DNA of 64,000 bases, taken from contig DASPTU010000014.1 of NCBI GenBank assembly GCA_035623255.1, positions 42,790 to 106,789 on the forward strand. The letters run 5' to 3'. The notes under the pieces were generated by a model that saw only the letters and a program-made list of their open reading frames with translations, was not told where the DNA came from and searched no databases. Position 1 is the first letter of the stretch. The number at the start of each line of letters is the position of its first letter. Positions 1-8,965 of the stretch are shown here, one piece after another. The position numbers and the translations under genes are program-made. This stretch comes from JAFAGX01 sp035623255. GTDB taxonomy: Bacteria; Acidobacteriota; Terriglobia; Terriglobales; Acidobacteriaceae.

Positions 1-276
1 TCACACTTCTTGGTTTCTGTGGCACTCACGCACGGCATTGTACAACCATCCACGGCGCGATTGAACCAGCGGTCGGCTGATCTTCCGCGCGGGTTTTGCG
101 CTGTTGGTGTTTGCGCCTGGAAAAAAATTACGCAGGCTATGTTCGCTCAGATCAAATGACGCCAGGCCGAGTGCGGCGGTAATAGGCGAGAAGTCTGGAC
201 ATCTGGTTTCAAAATGTTGTCGCCGCATCCACGGCCTTTTCAAATCTGGGAAGGTAGGAAGGCGCCTGCTTGACAC

Positions 277-906
277 TCAAACTGGTCCGCGTGTGCTGCC
301 CTCAGCGGTGCCCTCTTGCTCTGGCAACGCTTGATCAGCAGGAGAAATTTCAGGTAGCAATTCCAACGGTTTTTCGATCTGCACAGGCCCCAGCATAGTC
401 ACCGGAAGGACGCGCTCACCTTTGAGCACCTGCAACCACTGTGCGCGAATCTGTCGCATTTCTTCTTCAGATTCCGCATAGCCTTTCGGTACATAGATGC
501 TGTCGCGAAGTGATGCTTTATTAAGATGGTCATAGCCGCCAAGATTCTGCCCAATTTCGTATACAAGGTCAATGAGCAGGTCGAATTTCTTCTCAGCCCA
601 ACGCGCTACCTGCTCACTCGTTTGTTGTGGCTGCTGAGGCACATTCAGGTGTGAACTATACAACTTCCACGCATCAAGCACCTTCTTTTCAGATGAGAAC
701 TCCAACGGAATGCTGTTTATGGCATCAACATGACTGGGAGCCATTGGCACCTTCAGCGTAAGAAGTAGCCGACGGAATATTTCAGTCTTGCGGTTGCGCC
801 TCTCGCGTCTTTCGTCACGCCAATTTTGAACAGCAAAGGCGAGCAGAGGGCCAAGGATTATAGCTACTATTGTGAGCCAGCCCTCAAGCCTGATTCCGAA
901 GATCAT
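277..906 (-). CDS. Membrane-anchored hypothetical protein (DUF6680-like)
   Basis: This encodes a 209-residue protein. Residues about 9-26 form one hydrophobic segment (WLTIVAIILGPLLAFAVQ), followed at once by an Arg/Glu-rich stretch, so it is probably a single-pass inner-membrane protein with a cytoplasmic body. The body contains a KKVLDAWKLYSSHLN segment and an amphipathic helical middle. The combination of N-terminal helix, charged linker and VLDAWK block recalls the uncharacterised DUF6680 family; I make that match from memory and hold it loosely. The C-terminal 30 residues are Pro/Glu-rich and probably disordered. The start is ATG, and the gene stands alone, divergent from the next gene. 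No function can be assigned. Confidence 0.6.
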   Translation of the reverse strand: MIFGIRLEGWLTIVAIILGPLLAFAVQNWRDERRERRNRKTEIFRRLLLTLKVPMAPSHVDAINSIPLEFSSEKKVLDAWKLYSSHLNVPQQPQQTSEQVARWAEKKFDLLIDLVYEIGQNLGGYDHLNKASLRDSIYVPKGYAESEEEMRQIRAQWLQVLKGERVLPVTMLGPVQIEKPLELLPEISPADQALPEQEGTAEGSTRGPV

Positions 907-988
907 ACTTTTTGCGGACTACACCACGGATGGTACTACAATGTTTCGGAGACTCTTACATAATCTTCAACGGTAGGAAGCGGCTAGC

Positions 989-1318
989 ATGGTCGAAGGT
1001 TTCTGGATTCTTGAAATTAGCACACCCCAATTCCACAGCGGTGGAGTCGCCATTTTCGTCAGGGGCAAGATGTTTGGCGGCGACAACGGATTCACATGGA
1101 TGGGCCCTTACCAAGAGGCGGGATCATTGTTGAAAGCTCGCGTGGCTGTCCATCGTTTCGACCGCACAGTACAAAGCATCTTAGGCAATGTTGCCGATGA
1201 CTTTGAGATGCAATTCGCTGGCAACCTGCAAGGGGACGTGATCACAGGAACCGCGATGATTAGCGGCCAGCCTCAGCAAACCCTCACAGTACGCTTGTCC
1301 AAGAAGGCAAATCTCTAA
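989..1318 (+). CDS. GrlR-like regulatory protein
   Basis: This encodes a 109-residue protein beginning MVEGFWILEIST. It has the pattern of the GrlR family: an opening (I/V)EGxW beta strand, a central GGV..F..GKMFGGDNGFTWMGPY block, a positively charged V.RFD.T segment and a C-terminal strand. GrlR in enteropathogens is a small beta-barrel repressor of the type III secretion activator GrlA, but many short homologues in environmental bacteria have no known partner. No grlA or secretion gene is present here, so only the fold is inferred. AGGAAG lies about nine bases before the ATG, supporting this start. The gene is between two unknown genes and is probably a monocistron. Confidence 0.6.
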   Translation: MVEGFWILEISTPQFHSGGVAIFVRGKMFGGDNGFTWMGPYQEAGSLLKARVAVHRFDRTVQSILGNVADDFEMQFAGNLQGDVITGTAMISGQPQQTLTVRLSKKANL

Positions 1319-1398
1319 AGTCGTAACCACCCAATATATTCCACGACCACACCAGTTGCCGCTGAGTCAATCTTCCACCTAGAATCGGCTTAGCAGAC

Positions 1399-2262
1399 AT
1401 GGGAAAGAAATCAACTCACAAGTGGAAGATTGCGATCCGACCAACCGAGGGCCAAGAGGCGCGGAAGATAACGAAGATCATCGGTTTGAATGGGGACGGC
1501 TTCTCTGTTGTTACCCCATATCACAAAGCGCGCAGCGGTTTCCTATTCAAACATCTCATGGATTTACAAACGCTTGGTGTGCGAAGAATCCCCTGGGAGG
1601 AGTGCGTAGGATTTACAGCAGATGATCGTGCAAAGTTGAGCTACCATGTCGATGGTTTTACTCAATTCTCAAGCGAAAATCCAGGCAAGATCATTTCAGG
1701 GCGTGACGAAAAAACAGGCGAGCCAAAAGGCTTGGGCATACTGGTACGTAGCCTAAAAACTCCAAGTGTTAGCGGACCCAGCGTTGGAATAACAGTTTGG
1801 GGCATCGAGGAGTTTGAGCTCCTGGGAACTGACGAAAACGCCATCATATTTCAGCCGAGCGATTGCTACTACAGAAAATCCTCACCAGAAAACGCAAATT
1901 GTTGGCATCTTGCAATCTATGCTTTTGCAGCTGGTTGTGTACCGCCGGTTCGGTTCAGAGGGAAAGATGCAGTAATGGAATTTACTCCCCACCCAATTAG
2001 CGGAGGCATCGCTGGTTCAGTTGTTGAGCTGAAGACAATTTATCTTGAAAAGGAGGAGGTCTATCTCGGCCTGCATATTGAAAGAACCGTAGGGCACTTT
2101 CCTGTTAGTTCTGGTTGGTCTATGAACGGCCCTGGAAACTACACGCAATATCAAAGCGGATATGTGCTGCAAGGAATCTACCCCAGAGAAGTCATTCCTG
2201 TTACCGGTCGTCCGTCACTCAACCGGCTCGAATCGCCGCCTGCAGAATCCGCGAAATCGTAA
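1399..2262 (+). CDS. Hypothetical protein
   Basis: This encodes a 287-residue soluble protein that I do not recognise. It has no signal peptide or membrane segment. It begins MGKKSTHKWKIAIRP and looks like a mixed alpha/beta, beta-rich protein with several aromatic strands (for example near residues 120-150, VGITVWGIEEFELLG). A Cys/Trp-containing stretch CYYRKSSPENANCWHL lies near residues 155-170. Codon use is more AT-leaning than in the valS region next door, and the three genes at the window start may be an accessory patch. There is no clear Shine-Dalgarno before the ATG, so the start is less certain than the frame. Confidence 0.55.
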   Translation: MGKKSTHKWKIAIRPTEGQEARKITKIIGLNGDGFSVVTPYHKARSGFLFKHLMDLQTLGVRRIPWEECVGFTADDRAKLSYHVDGFTQFSSENPGKIISGRDEKTGEPKGLGILVRSLKTPSVSGPSVGITVWGIEEFELLGTDENAIIFQPSDCYYRKSSPENANCWHLAIYAFAAGCVPPVRFRGKDAVMEFTPHPISGGIAGSVVELKTIYLEKEEVYLGLHIERTVGHFPVSSGWSMNGPGNYTQYQSGYVLQGIYPREVIPVTGRPSLNRLESPPAESAKS

Positions 2263-2423
2263 GCAGCAACTGATTGAACACTTTCGACACCTAAATCACC
2301 CATGGGCTGTACCTAAAGCCGCGTGCCACTTGCGACTCCCAACGTGGCCGGATTTTCCTGCCCTCTATAGCTATCCCCTGGCCACGTTTGACCGCTTTTT
2401 CCGCTCGCCTGTAAGATCAAAAG

Positions 2424-2501
2424 AAGCACTCAGCATTCAGCACTCAATCTTCGGTCAGCCCAAAAGGTTGAATGCTAACTGCTGGGTGCTGAGTGCTTTT
2501 T
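2424..2501 (+). promoter_or_regulatory. Long hairpin with T-tract abutting the valS start
   Basis: AAGCACTCAGCA at 2424-2435 pairs perfectly with TGCTGAGTGCTT at 2487-2498. Inner pairing (TTCAGCA with TGCTGGG, TCAA with TTGA) continues the stem, and TTTTT follows at 2497-2501. The valS ATG is at 2503, directly after the T-run. As DNA this is a rho-independent terminator shape. It could end the upstream transcript, or act as a leader attenuator for valS, since the 3' arm occupies the place where a ribosome site should be. I see no T-box consensus, so valine-tRNA control is not supported. Confidence 0.45.
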
Positions 2502-2502
2502 C

Positions 2503-5250
2503 ATGTCGCATGAACTCCCAAAATCCTACGAGCCGGGCGCGATTGAGGCGCGCTGGGCCGAATACTGGGTGAAAGAGAAGTTGTTCTCGGTCCCGACGCC
2601 CCCGCCGGGTGAGACGCATCCGGTGTTTACGCTGTTACTCCCTCCACCCAACGTCACCGGACGTCTGCATATGGGGCATATGCTCAACCAGACGCAGATG
2701 GACATCATCGTGCGCTGGCATCGCATGCGCGGATTTCTGACGTTGTGGCTGCCGGGCACCGATCACGCCGGCATTGCCACCCAGATGATGGTCGAGCGCC
2801 AGCTCGCAAAAGAAGGCAAGAAGCGGAGCGTTCTTGGCCGCGAAGCTTTCATTGAGCGCGTGTGGGAATGGAAGCGGCACTATGGTGGCGCGATCCTCGA
2901 TCAGATGAAGCGGCTGGGCGCTTCCGTCGACTGGAGCCGAGAATACTTCACCATGGACGAGAATCTCTCCCGCGCTGTCCGCGAAGTTTTCGTCCGCCTA
3001 TACGAAGAAGGGCTGATTTACCGCGGGAAATACATCGTTAACTGGTGCCCGCGCTGCGAGACCGCAATTTCTGATCTTGAAGTCAAGCACGAGGAGGTTC
3101 CAGGAAAGCTGTACGAGATTCGCTATCCGGTGATCGGCACCAACGAATACATTACCGTGGCCACGACGCGCCCGGAGACGATGTTGGGCGACACCGCGGT
3201 TGCGGTCAATGCCAAAGATGAACGGTACACGCGTTTCCATGGCAAGCGCGTTCTCTTGCCGCTGATGAATCGCGAGATTCCAATTATTACTGACGATCTT
3301 GCGCAGCCGGAATTTGGAACTGGCGCGGTGAAGGTCACACCGGCGCACGATCCCAACGATTTTGAGGCCGGCCGCCGCCACAATCTGCCGCAGATCGATG
3401 TAATGGACGAACACGCCCGCATGAACCAGAATGCCGGGCCGTACGCCGGGCTTGATCGCTTCGAGGCGCGCAGGCGCGTCCTCGAAGATTTGCGGGAACA
3501 GGCATTTCTCGTCGGCGAGAAGGACTATACCATCTCGCTGGGCAAGTGCGATCGCTGCGGCACGGTTGTCGAGCCACGACTCTCAACCCAGTGGTTTATC
3601 AAGATTGCGCCACTGGCCCAGCGCGCCACCGAGGTGGTTGAGAACGGCGAAATCACCATTGTTCCGGAGAACTACAAGACGATTTATCTGAACTGGATGC
3701 ACAACATTCATGATTGGTGCATTTCGCGCCAGTTGTGGTGGGGTCATCGGATTCCTGCGTGGTATTGTGCCTGCGGCGAAGTCATTGTCGCGCGTGAGGC
3801 TCCGTCGAAATGCCCCAAATGTAGTGGCTCTGAGCTAAAGCAAGATACGGACGTCCTCGACACCTGGTTCTCATCCGGCCTGTTGCCGTTCACGACGCTT
3901 GGTTGGCCGGAAAAGACGCGAGACCAGGCAGTGTTCTACCCCACCACATTGTTAATTACTGCTTACGAAATTCTGTTCTTCTGGGTGGCGCGAATGATCA
4001 TGTTCGGCTGCCACTTCATGGATGGGCACAGGCAGGATCGCGCGATCAAGCAGGCCAGCGGCTGGGGTGACAAGGAAGACGATAGTGTGCCCTTCCGCCA
4101 GGTCTACATCCATGCTCTGGTGCGCGACGCCGAGCGACAGAAGATGTCGAAAACCAAGGGCAACGTGCTTGACCCCCTGGATATTATTCAGCGCTTCGGG
4201 ACCGATGCAACGCGGTTTACATTAGCGGCAATGGCCGCGCCGGGCACTGATATCGCCTTTAATGAAAGCCGCACCGAAGGTTATCGCGCCTTTGCCAACA
4301 AGATTTGGAATGCTGCCCGATTCATGTTTATGAATGTGGATCGTATCGATCCGTCGGCGGCGATCCAGGCTGGCTGTCAGCAAGGTATCGCAGGTTTCCA
4401 GCCGGAGACGCTCGAAGATCGCTGGATTCTTTCTCGCTTCAATCGTGTCGCGCAGGACGTGAATGCCGCTCTCGAGACCTATCGCTTCCATGAAGCGGCC
4501 AACAGCATTTATGACTTCTTTTGGGGCGAGTTTTGCGATTGGTATCTGGAACTGATCAAGACCCGGTTAGCAACTGACGCCGATCCCCACACCGCGAAAA
4601 TTGCCAGCCAGAACCTGTCCAAAGTTTTTGAGTCAGCGCTGCGGTTACTCCATCCGATCATGCCCTTTATCACGGAAGAGATTTGGCAGACCATGTACGC
4701 GCATCTGCCTCCCGTGAAATCGATCGCGCTGGCCTCTTACCCTGAAGCAGATGAGGACCAGTTTGATTTGCGCGCTGAAACTGAGATGGCCGTCCTGCAG
4801 GACTTGATCGTGAGTGTGCGCAACCTGCGGGCCGAGTTCAAAATCGAACCCAAGCTGAAGATTGGGATTGAGGTCTACGCGCACGACCCCGAAACGTGGG
4901 CTCTCTTTCAGCAAAATCGCGAGGCCATCCAACGGCTGGCCAACGTTACCGTGATGGACCAGGCCTCAGAATCGCAGGCAAGGCGGCCGCCTTCCCGCCA
5001 CACCGCGCGTTTTGACGTGCATGTTGTCTACGAGAAGAAGATCGATGTGACCGCCGAGTGCGATCGCCTGAAGAAAGAACTGGAGAAGATCGAAAAGGGA
5101 ATTGCCGGTGGCCAGCGGCAACTGAGTAATGATCAGTTCCTGGCGAAAGCCCCGCCTCAGGTCGTCGAAAATTTGCGGAAGCAGCAGCAGGAATTAGCGG
5201 TACTTCAGGGAAAAACGCAAAGCAAGTTGAAGGAGCTGGGGTGCGGATAG
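2503..5250 (+). CDS. valS: Valine--tRNA ligase
   Basis: This is a class Ia aminoacyl-tRNA synthetase of 915 residues that charges tRNA-Val with valine in the cytoplasm. The HIGH signature is HMGHMLN at about residue 56, and the KMSKS loop is KMSKTKG at about 547. Between them is the CP1 editing insertion with the TTRPETMLGDTAVAV and GTGAVKVTPAHDPNDFE blocks that mark ValRS. The C-terminus ends in the ValRS tRNA-binding coiled coil (from about 855, rich in Lys/Glu/Leu). CxxC pairs at about 184 and 347, and again near 425-440, suggest zinc knuckles. Length is normal for the family. The start ATG directly follows a hairpin T-tract. nadC starts 59 bp downstream, so the two may be co-transcribed. 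Confidence 0.97.
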   Translation: MSHELPKSYEPGAIEARWAEYWVKEKLFSVPTPPPGETHPVFTLLLPPPNVTGRLHMGHMLNQTQMDIIVRWHRMRGFLTLWLPGTDHAGIATQMMVERQLAKEGKKRSVLGREAFIERVWEWKRHYGGAILDQMKRLGASVDWSREYFTMDENLSRAVREVFVRLYEEGLIYRGKYIVNWCPRCETAISDLEVKHEEVPGKLYEIRYPVIGTNEYITVATTRPETMLGDTAVAVNAKDERYTRFHGKRVLLPLMNREIPIITDDLAQPEFGTGAVKVTPAHDPNDFEAGRRHNLPQIDVMDEHARMNQNAGPYAGLDRFEARRRVLEDLREQAFLVGEKDYTISLGKCDRCGTVVEPRLSTQWFIKIAPLAQRATEVVENGEITIVPENYKTIYLNWMHNIHDWCISRQLWWGHRIPAWYCACGEVIVAREAPSKCPKCSGSELKQDTDVLDTWFSSGLLPFTTLGWPEKTRDQAVFYPTTLLITAYEILFFWVARMIMFGCHFMDGHRQDRAIKQASGWGDKEDDSVPFRQVYIHALVRDAERQKMSKTKGNVLDPLDIIQRFGTDATRFTLAAMAAPGTDIAFNESRTEGYRAFANKIWNAARFMFMNVDRIDPSAAIQAGCQQGIAGFQPETLEDRWILSRFNRVAQDVNAALETYRFHEAANSIYDFFWGEFCDWYLELIKTRLATDADPHTAKIASQNLSKVFESALRLLHPIMPFITEEIWQTMYAHLPPVKSIALASYPEADEDQFDLRAETEMAVLQDLIVSVRNLRAEFKIEPKLKIGIEVYAHDPETWALFQQNREAIQRLANVTVMDQASESQARRPPSRHTARFDVHVVYEKKIDVTAECDRLKKELEKIEKGIAGGQRQLSNDQFLAKAPPQVVENLRKQQQELAVLQGKTQSKLKELGCG

Positions 5251-5309
5251 CCGTTTCGCTCTGAGTCTCACCCAGCCTGAGAACGAGAGTACTGCCGCAT
5301 TCAAATCAG

Positions 5310-6188
5310 ATGGACTGGAACAGCCGACGCGTTACCAACATCATCGAAAACGCCTTGCAGGAGGATCGGGCTACGCGCGATGCCACCAGCTACGCCTGCA
5401 TCGATCCCAACCAGCGTGCTGCCGCAACCATTATCGCCCGGGAAGACTGCATTCTGTGTGGCATCGGTTCGATCGCCCGCATTCTGGATGTCTATGCCGA
5501 TCTCGACGGCGCCGTCACCTCGCATTACGAGGTCACAACCCATCCTGAGATTTTCGATGGTGTTCGCCTGCGCAGAGGCCAGTCCGTCGCTGTCATTCAA
5601 CACAATGCCCGGGTGGTTCTCTCCTGCGAACGAGTGATTCTGAATTTCCTGCAGCGCCTGAGTGGCATTGCTACGCTGACCCGGAAATTTGTCGATGTGG
5701 TCTCAGGCACCAACGCCAGAATTCTCGACACTCGAAAGACTGCACCCGGATTGCGCATGCTCGACAAAAGCGCGGTTCGATGCGGCGGAGGTCAGAACCA
5801 TCGGCTGGACCTCTCTGACGGGGTGCTGATCAAGAACAATCACATTGCTCTCGCAGGCGGAATCGCGCCTGCTTTGGAACGCGCTCACCGCAACCGGCGC
5901 GGCGAGCAGATCATCGAGATCGAGGTCAGGACGCTGCAAGAGTTGGACGAGGCGCTGGAGCACGGTGCCGAGGCTGTGCTGCTGGACCATATGTCGGTCG
6001 AGGATGTAAAGCGCGCAATCGAGCGGTGCTCAAGGGCTGAGCGGCGCATTCCGCTCGAGGTTTCGGGCGGTATTACCCTGGAGAATGTCCGTTCCTACGC
6101 GGAAACCGGCGTCACCTTCATCTCCGTTGGTGCGCTCACCCACTCCGCTGTCGCTGTCGACATGAGCATGCGGGCCGTCCCGGCGTAA
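5310..6188 (+). CDS. nadC: Nicotinate-nucleotide pyrophosphorylase (carboxylating)
   Basis: This encodes quinolinate phosphoribosyltransferase, 292 residues. It converts quinolinate and PRPP to nicotinate mononucleotide in de novo NAD synthesis. The diagnostic DTRKTAPGLR block is at about residues 139-148, followed by CGGGQNHRLDLSDGVLIKNNH near 158-178, which carries PRPP and quinolinate contacts. The C-terminal barrel ends with LEVSGGITLENV and FISVGALTHSA. Length is typical. It sits between valS and birA. The run valS-nadC-birA-coaX groups cofactor genes (NAD, biotin, CoA), a neighbourhood I associate with Acidobacteriota. nadA and nadB are not in the window. Confidence 0.96.
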   Translation: MDWNSRRVTNIIENALQEDRATRDATSYACIDPNQRAAATIIAREDCILCGIGSIARILDVYADLDGAVTSHYEVTTHPEIFDGVRLRRGQSVAVIQHNARVVLSCERVILNFLQRLSGIATLTRKFVDVVSGTNARILDTRKTAPGLRMLDKSAVRCGGGQNHRLDLSDGVLIKNNHIALAGGIAPALERAHRNRRGEQIIEIEVRTLQELDEALEHGAEAVLLDHMSVEDVKRAIERCSRAERRIPLEVSGGITLENVRSYAETGVTFISVGALTHSAVAVDMSMRAVPA

Positions 6189-6312
6189 GTCTGTGTGATT
6201 CATTGTCCTTTGCAAAGTTATCGCGCATAATCTCGGCATCACACAAAGAACACAAAAACGTACTGCGCAGCGAAAAGCAAAGGCGCCACCAACGTCCAGC
6301 CCACAAAGCGAT

Positions 6313-6420
6313 GTTCATCTGGGACGCATCATAAGAGTTCTCATTGACCATGCGACGGTCGTCGTAAGCGGAACCAAGCTTGCTTCTGAGCTTGGGACCA
6401 GTCGCTCCGAAATCTGGCGA
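6313..6420 (+). other. BirA winged-helix coding region upstream of the first usable start codon
   Basis: The birA frame stays open upstream of TTG 6421 back to a stop at 6196-6198. From about 6319 it encodes LGRIIRVLIDHATVVVSG and then KLASELGTSRSEIWRLVQHL, which is a textbook BirA N-terminal winged helix. No ATG, GTG or TTG occurs in this frame between the stop and 6421. An ATG at 6311 lies where the protein should begin but is in another frame and hits TAA after seven codons. Either a non-canonical start is used (CTG 6319, or an ATC/ATA/ATT nearby) or one base is missing just after ATG 6311. Confidence 0.7.
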
Positions 6421-7284
6421 TTGGTGCAGCACTTGCGCAAGCTCGGAGTGGAAATCGCCGGACACCCCGCAACCGGCTACAGTCTGAAAGCAATGCCCGA
6501 TCTTCTTCTCCCTGAGTTGGTAGCGCCTCTGGTGAAAGGCACGATATTCAGCAGGAACATTCACCATTCTTACAAAACGGGATCCACGAACGACACAGCC
6601 TTGGAGGCAGCCAGCGCCGGCGCGCCTGAGGGCACGGTTTTCCTGGCCGAGGAGCAAACCGCCGGCCGGGGCCGGGGCGATCATTCCTGGCATTCGGAGC
6701 GATCCACCGGAATCTACTGTTCAGTGGTGCTTCGCCCGAAACTGCCCCCCTCCGATGTCCTCGTGCTCACACTTGCGGCAGGACTGGCCGTTCATGGCGC
6801 GGTTCTGGAGATCGGTCCCAATTTGAAGCCTGATCTGAAATGGCCCAATGATCTGTTGCTCGATGGAAAGAAGTTTTGTGGAATCCTCACGGAGATGAAT
6901 TCCGAGGCGACTCAGGTTCGGCACATCGTTGTGGGGATCGGGATTAATGTCAATCAAACCAGTTTCCCGGCTGAACTCGAGAACATCGCGACCTCTTTGC
7001 GGATGGCCTCGGGAACTGAGTATTCGCGTCTGCAATTGTGCGTCGCTTTGCTAAAATCTCTTGACCGTGAGTACCGGAATTTGCTCGAGCCGCCGGCCGC
7101 ACACGATTCCATTTTGCGTCGTTTCGGAGAACGGTCGTCATCAGCCAATGGCAGTCGGGTCTTCGTCGATCAGGATGGCGGCTTCGAGGGCATTACGGAA
7201 GGGCTTGATTCGCGCGGTTTTCTGCAGGTTCGGACGGCACAAGGCCTTCGCCGGATATTGAGCGGAATGATAACTCCGAAATAA
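6421..7284 (+). CDS. birA: Biotin--[acetyl-CoA-carboxylase] ligase
   Basis: This protein activates biotin to biotinyl-AMP and transfers it to the lysine of the acetyl-CoA carboxylase carrier protein. Numbering from TTG 6421, the biotin-loop motif AGRGRGDHSW is at about residues 80-90, and KWPNDLLLDGKKFCGIL (the conserved lysine region) is near 140-156. VVGIGINVNQT follows, and then the small C-terminal domain (GFLQVRTAQGLRRILSG). The coordinates mark the first canonical in-frame start only. The homologous winged-helix half continues upstream to about 6319, so the true protein is probably about 320 residues and a bifunctional ligase/repressor. It follows nadC and precedes coaX by about 30 bp. 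Confidence 0.93.
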   Translation: MVQHLRKLGVEIAGHPATGYSLKAMPDLLLPELVAPLVKGTIFSRNIHHSYKTGSTNDTALEAASAGAPEGTVFLAEEQTAGRGRGDHSWHSERSTGIYCSVVLRPKLPPSDVLVLTLAAGLAVHGAVLEIGPNLKPDLKWPNDLLLDGKKFCGILTEMNSEATQVRHIVVGIGINVNQTSFPAELENIATSLRMASGTEYSRLQLCVALLKSLDREYRNLLEPPAAHDSILRRFGERSSSANGSRVFVDQDGGFEGITEGLDSRGFLQVRTAQGLRRILSGMITPK

Positions 7285-7315
7285 TTTTGCTGTGCAAGTT
7301 ACGGTCCCTACGCTA

Positions 7316-8224
7316 ATGCTCTTGGTCCTTGATGTAGGCAACACAAATACGGTGTTAGGAGTCTTCGCCAGAGTTGCGAAGGTGGATGCTGCCAAAAGCG
7401 CTGACCGAAATGTCTCGGGACAATACGGGTTGCTGGTGGCAAACTGGCGAGTCGCTACTGTTGCTACTCAAACAGTAGATGAGTACGGCGTGCTCTTCCG
7501 AAATCTGTTTGCGATGGACAACTTGGAAGTCAGCGGAATCCACGGCATCGTGATTTCGTCCGTCGTGCCTCCGCTGGACTCCACTCTCCGGCAAGTCTGC
7601 GAACGCTACTTCAGCACCAAGCCATTGTTTGTCGGCCCAGGGATCAAAACCGGCATGCCGGTGTTGTATGAAAACCCGGCGGAGGTCGGCGCGGACCGCA
7701 TCGTCAATTCGGTCGCCGCTTTCGAAAAATACGGTGGGCCAGTCATTTCCGTCGATTTCGGAACCGCGACAACTTTCGATTGTGTGACCGCCAAGGGCGA
7801 ATATCAGGGCGGAGTCATCTGCCCGGGAATTGGGATTTCCGCCGACGCGTTATTCGAACGTACCGCCCGCCTGCCCCGTGTTGACATCCGCAAGCCCACG
7901 AAGATCATAGGCACGAACACGGTCGGCAGCCTGCAATCCGGACTTTATTACGGCTACCTTGCTCTGGTGGATGGAATTATCGAACTCCTGCTCGGCGAGA
8001 TGGGCGCGACTACCGGCGTCGTTGCTACCGGTGGCCTGGCTTCCCTGATTGGTGGCGGATCGAAGTACATCAAGCACATCGATGATTTTCTTACGCTCGA
8101 AGGTCTGCGAATCATTTGGGAACGTAATCAGCCAATATCTGGGAAACCAGCGGGCGCGGCCGGTCAAGATTCTTTATCAACCACGTCGTCCGCAAAGTCC
8201 TCCTCCGCAAGGAAGTCCCCTTAG
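7316..8224 (+). CDS. coaX: Type III pantothenate kinase
   Basis: This enzyme phosphorylates pantothenate, the first step of coenzyme A synthesis. It is an ASKHA-fold enzyme that does not accept acetyl-CoA feedback. From ATG 7316 it begins MLLVLDVGNTNTVLGVF, the phosphate-1 motif. GADRIVNSVAAFEKYG follows at about residues 122-137 and DFGTATTFDCVT near 144-155. A GTG at 7292 is in frame but would add eight residues not usual for the family, so I prefer 7316. The protein is about 302 residues; the final 30 are Ser/Ala/Lys-rich and beyond the usual domain end. The next gene starts five bases after the stop. Confidence 0.95.
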   Translation: MLLVLDVGNTNTVLGVFARVAKVDAAKSADRNVSGQYGLLVANWRVATVATQTVDEYGVLFRNLFAMDNLEVSGIHGIVISSVVPPLDSTLRQVCERYFSTKPLFVGPGIKTGMPVLYENPAEVGADRIVNSVAAFEKYGGPVISVDFGTATTFDCVTAKGEYQGGVICPGIGISADALFERTARLPRVDIRKPTKIIGTNTVGSLQSGLYYGYLALVDGIIELLLGEMGATTGVVATGGLASLIGGGSKYIKHIDDFLTLEGLRIIWERNQPISGKPAGAAGQDSLSTTSSAKSSSARKSP

Positions 8225-8229
8225 CTGTC

Positions 8230-8931
8230 GTGGAAAACTACTTCAACTACTTCACCGAAATAGAAGAGCACTTCCAGAAGCGCTTCGGCGGAGCGCTGCT
8301 GCTCTCGACCGTGGATTGGGCCTTGATCGAGGTATGGAAAGACGCGGGAATACCATTAGAAGCAGTGTTGCAAGGCATCGATATTACGTTTGAGCACTAC
8401 GAAAGCCGGCCATCAAAGACCAGGAGAGTGAATAGCCTGGGATTTTGTGCCCAGGAGGTACTTGCCGCAGCTGAAGGGATGAAAGAAGCCGCTGTCGGCA
8501 GCGGCACTCCACAACGTTCTGATGCAGCATTCAAAACGAACGAAATAGTCGCCCATCTTCGGCGTGCCGCGCAGCAGCTCAGCAATGTAAAGCTCCCCGA
8601 AAAAGCAGGCATCTCAGTCTCCGAACTCGTCCAGCAAACGGCCAAAATGCTCGGCGAGATCGCAGCCGAGATCGAAACCGGCAACCGCCTCCCGCGATTA
8701 GAGGACCTTGAGCGACGACTAACAGTCGCAGAAGAAAAGTTGTTCGCTGTGTTACTCGTAGCGACCCCGGATGCCGAAATTGTGAATCTGCGCGCCGAGG
8801 CTGACCGAGAACTCGCTCCCTACCGCAGCAAGATGCCGATGGCACAGATCGAGCAACTGCAGAAACAGTACATCCGCAAACGCCTGCTGGAAAAACACGG
8901 CCTGCCCCGCCTCAGCTTGTTCTACATGTAG
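8230..8931 (+). CDS. Conserved hypothetical protein downstream of coaX
   Basis: This encodes a 233-residue soluble protein. It starts at GTG 8230, five bases after the coaX stop, so translation is likely coupled. The first 65 residues (YFTEIEEHFQKRFGGALLLS, then DWALIEVWKDAGIPLEAVLQGIDITF) look like a small helical DNA-binding-like or tudor-free module. The rest is mostly amphipathic helix with coiled-coil character (about residues 95-215), ending with QIEQLQKQYIRKRLLEKHGLPRL. I know of similar unnamed proteins at this place in acidobacterial genomes but no function. Its location between coaX and an rRNA methyltransferase suggests a housekeeping role; I will not guess further. Confidence 0.7.
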   Translation: MENYFNYFTEIEEHFQKRFGGALLLSTVDWALIEVWKDAGIPLEAVLQGIDITFEHYESRPSKTRRVNSLGFCAQEVLAAAEGMKEAAVGSGTPQRSDAAFKTNEIVAHLRRAAQQLSNVKLPEKAGISVSELVQQTAKMLGEIAAEIETGNRLPRLEDLERRLTVAEEKLFAVLLVATPDAEIVNLRAEADRELAPYRSKMPMAQIEQLQKQYIRKRLLEKHGLPRLSLFYM

Positions 8932-8965
8932 GCTATATCCGGCTTGTGTAGTTAGAATCTGTCCT

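Noticed and set aside
1..276. GTG-started minus-strand frame of 91 codons right after the first gene
   Set aside because: The residue composition is not protein-like (many Arg/Pro/His, no conserved pattern), there is no ribosome site, and it runs to the window edge. Nothing else is recognisable in this stretch.
2263..2502. T-box riboswitch upstream of valS
   Set aside because: No AGGGTGG-type T-box sequence or specifier-loop arrangement is visible; only the hairpin with T-tract is supported.
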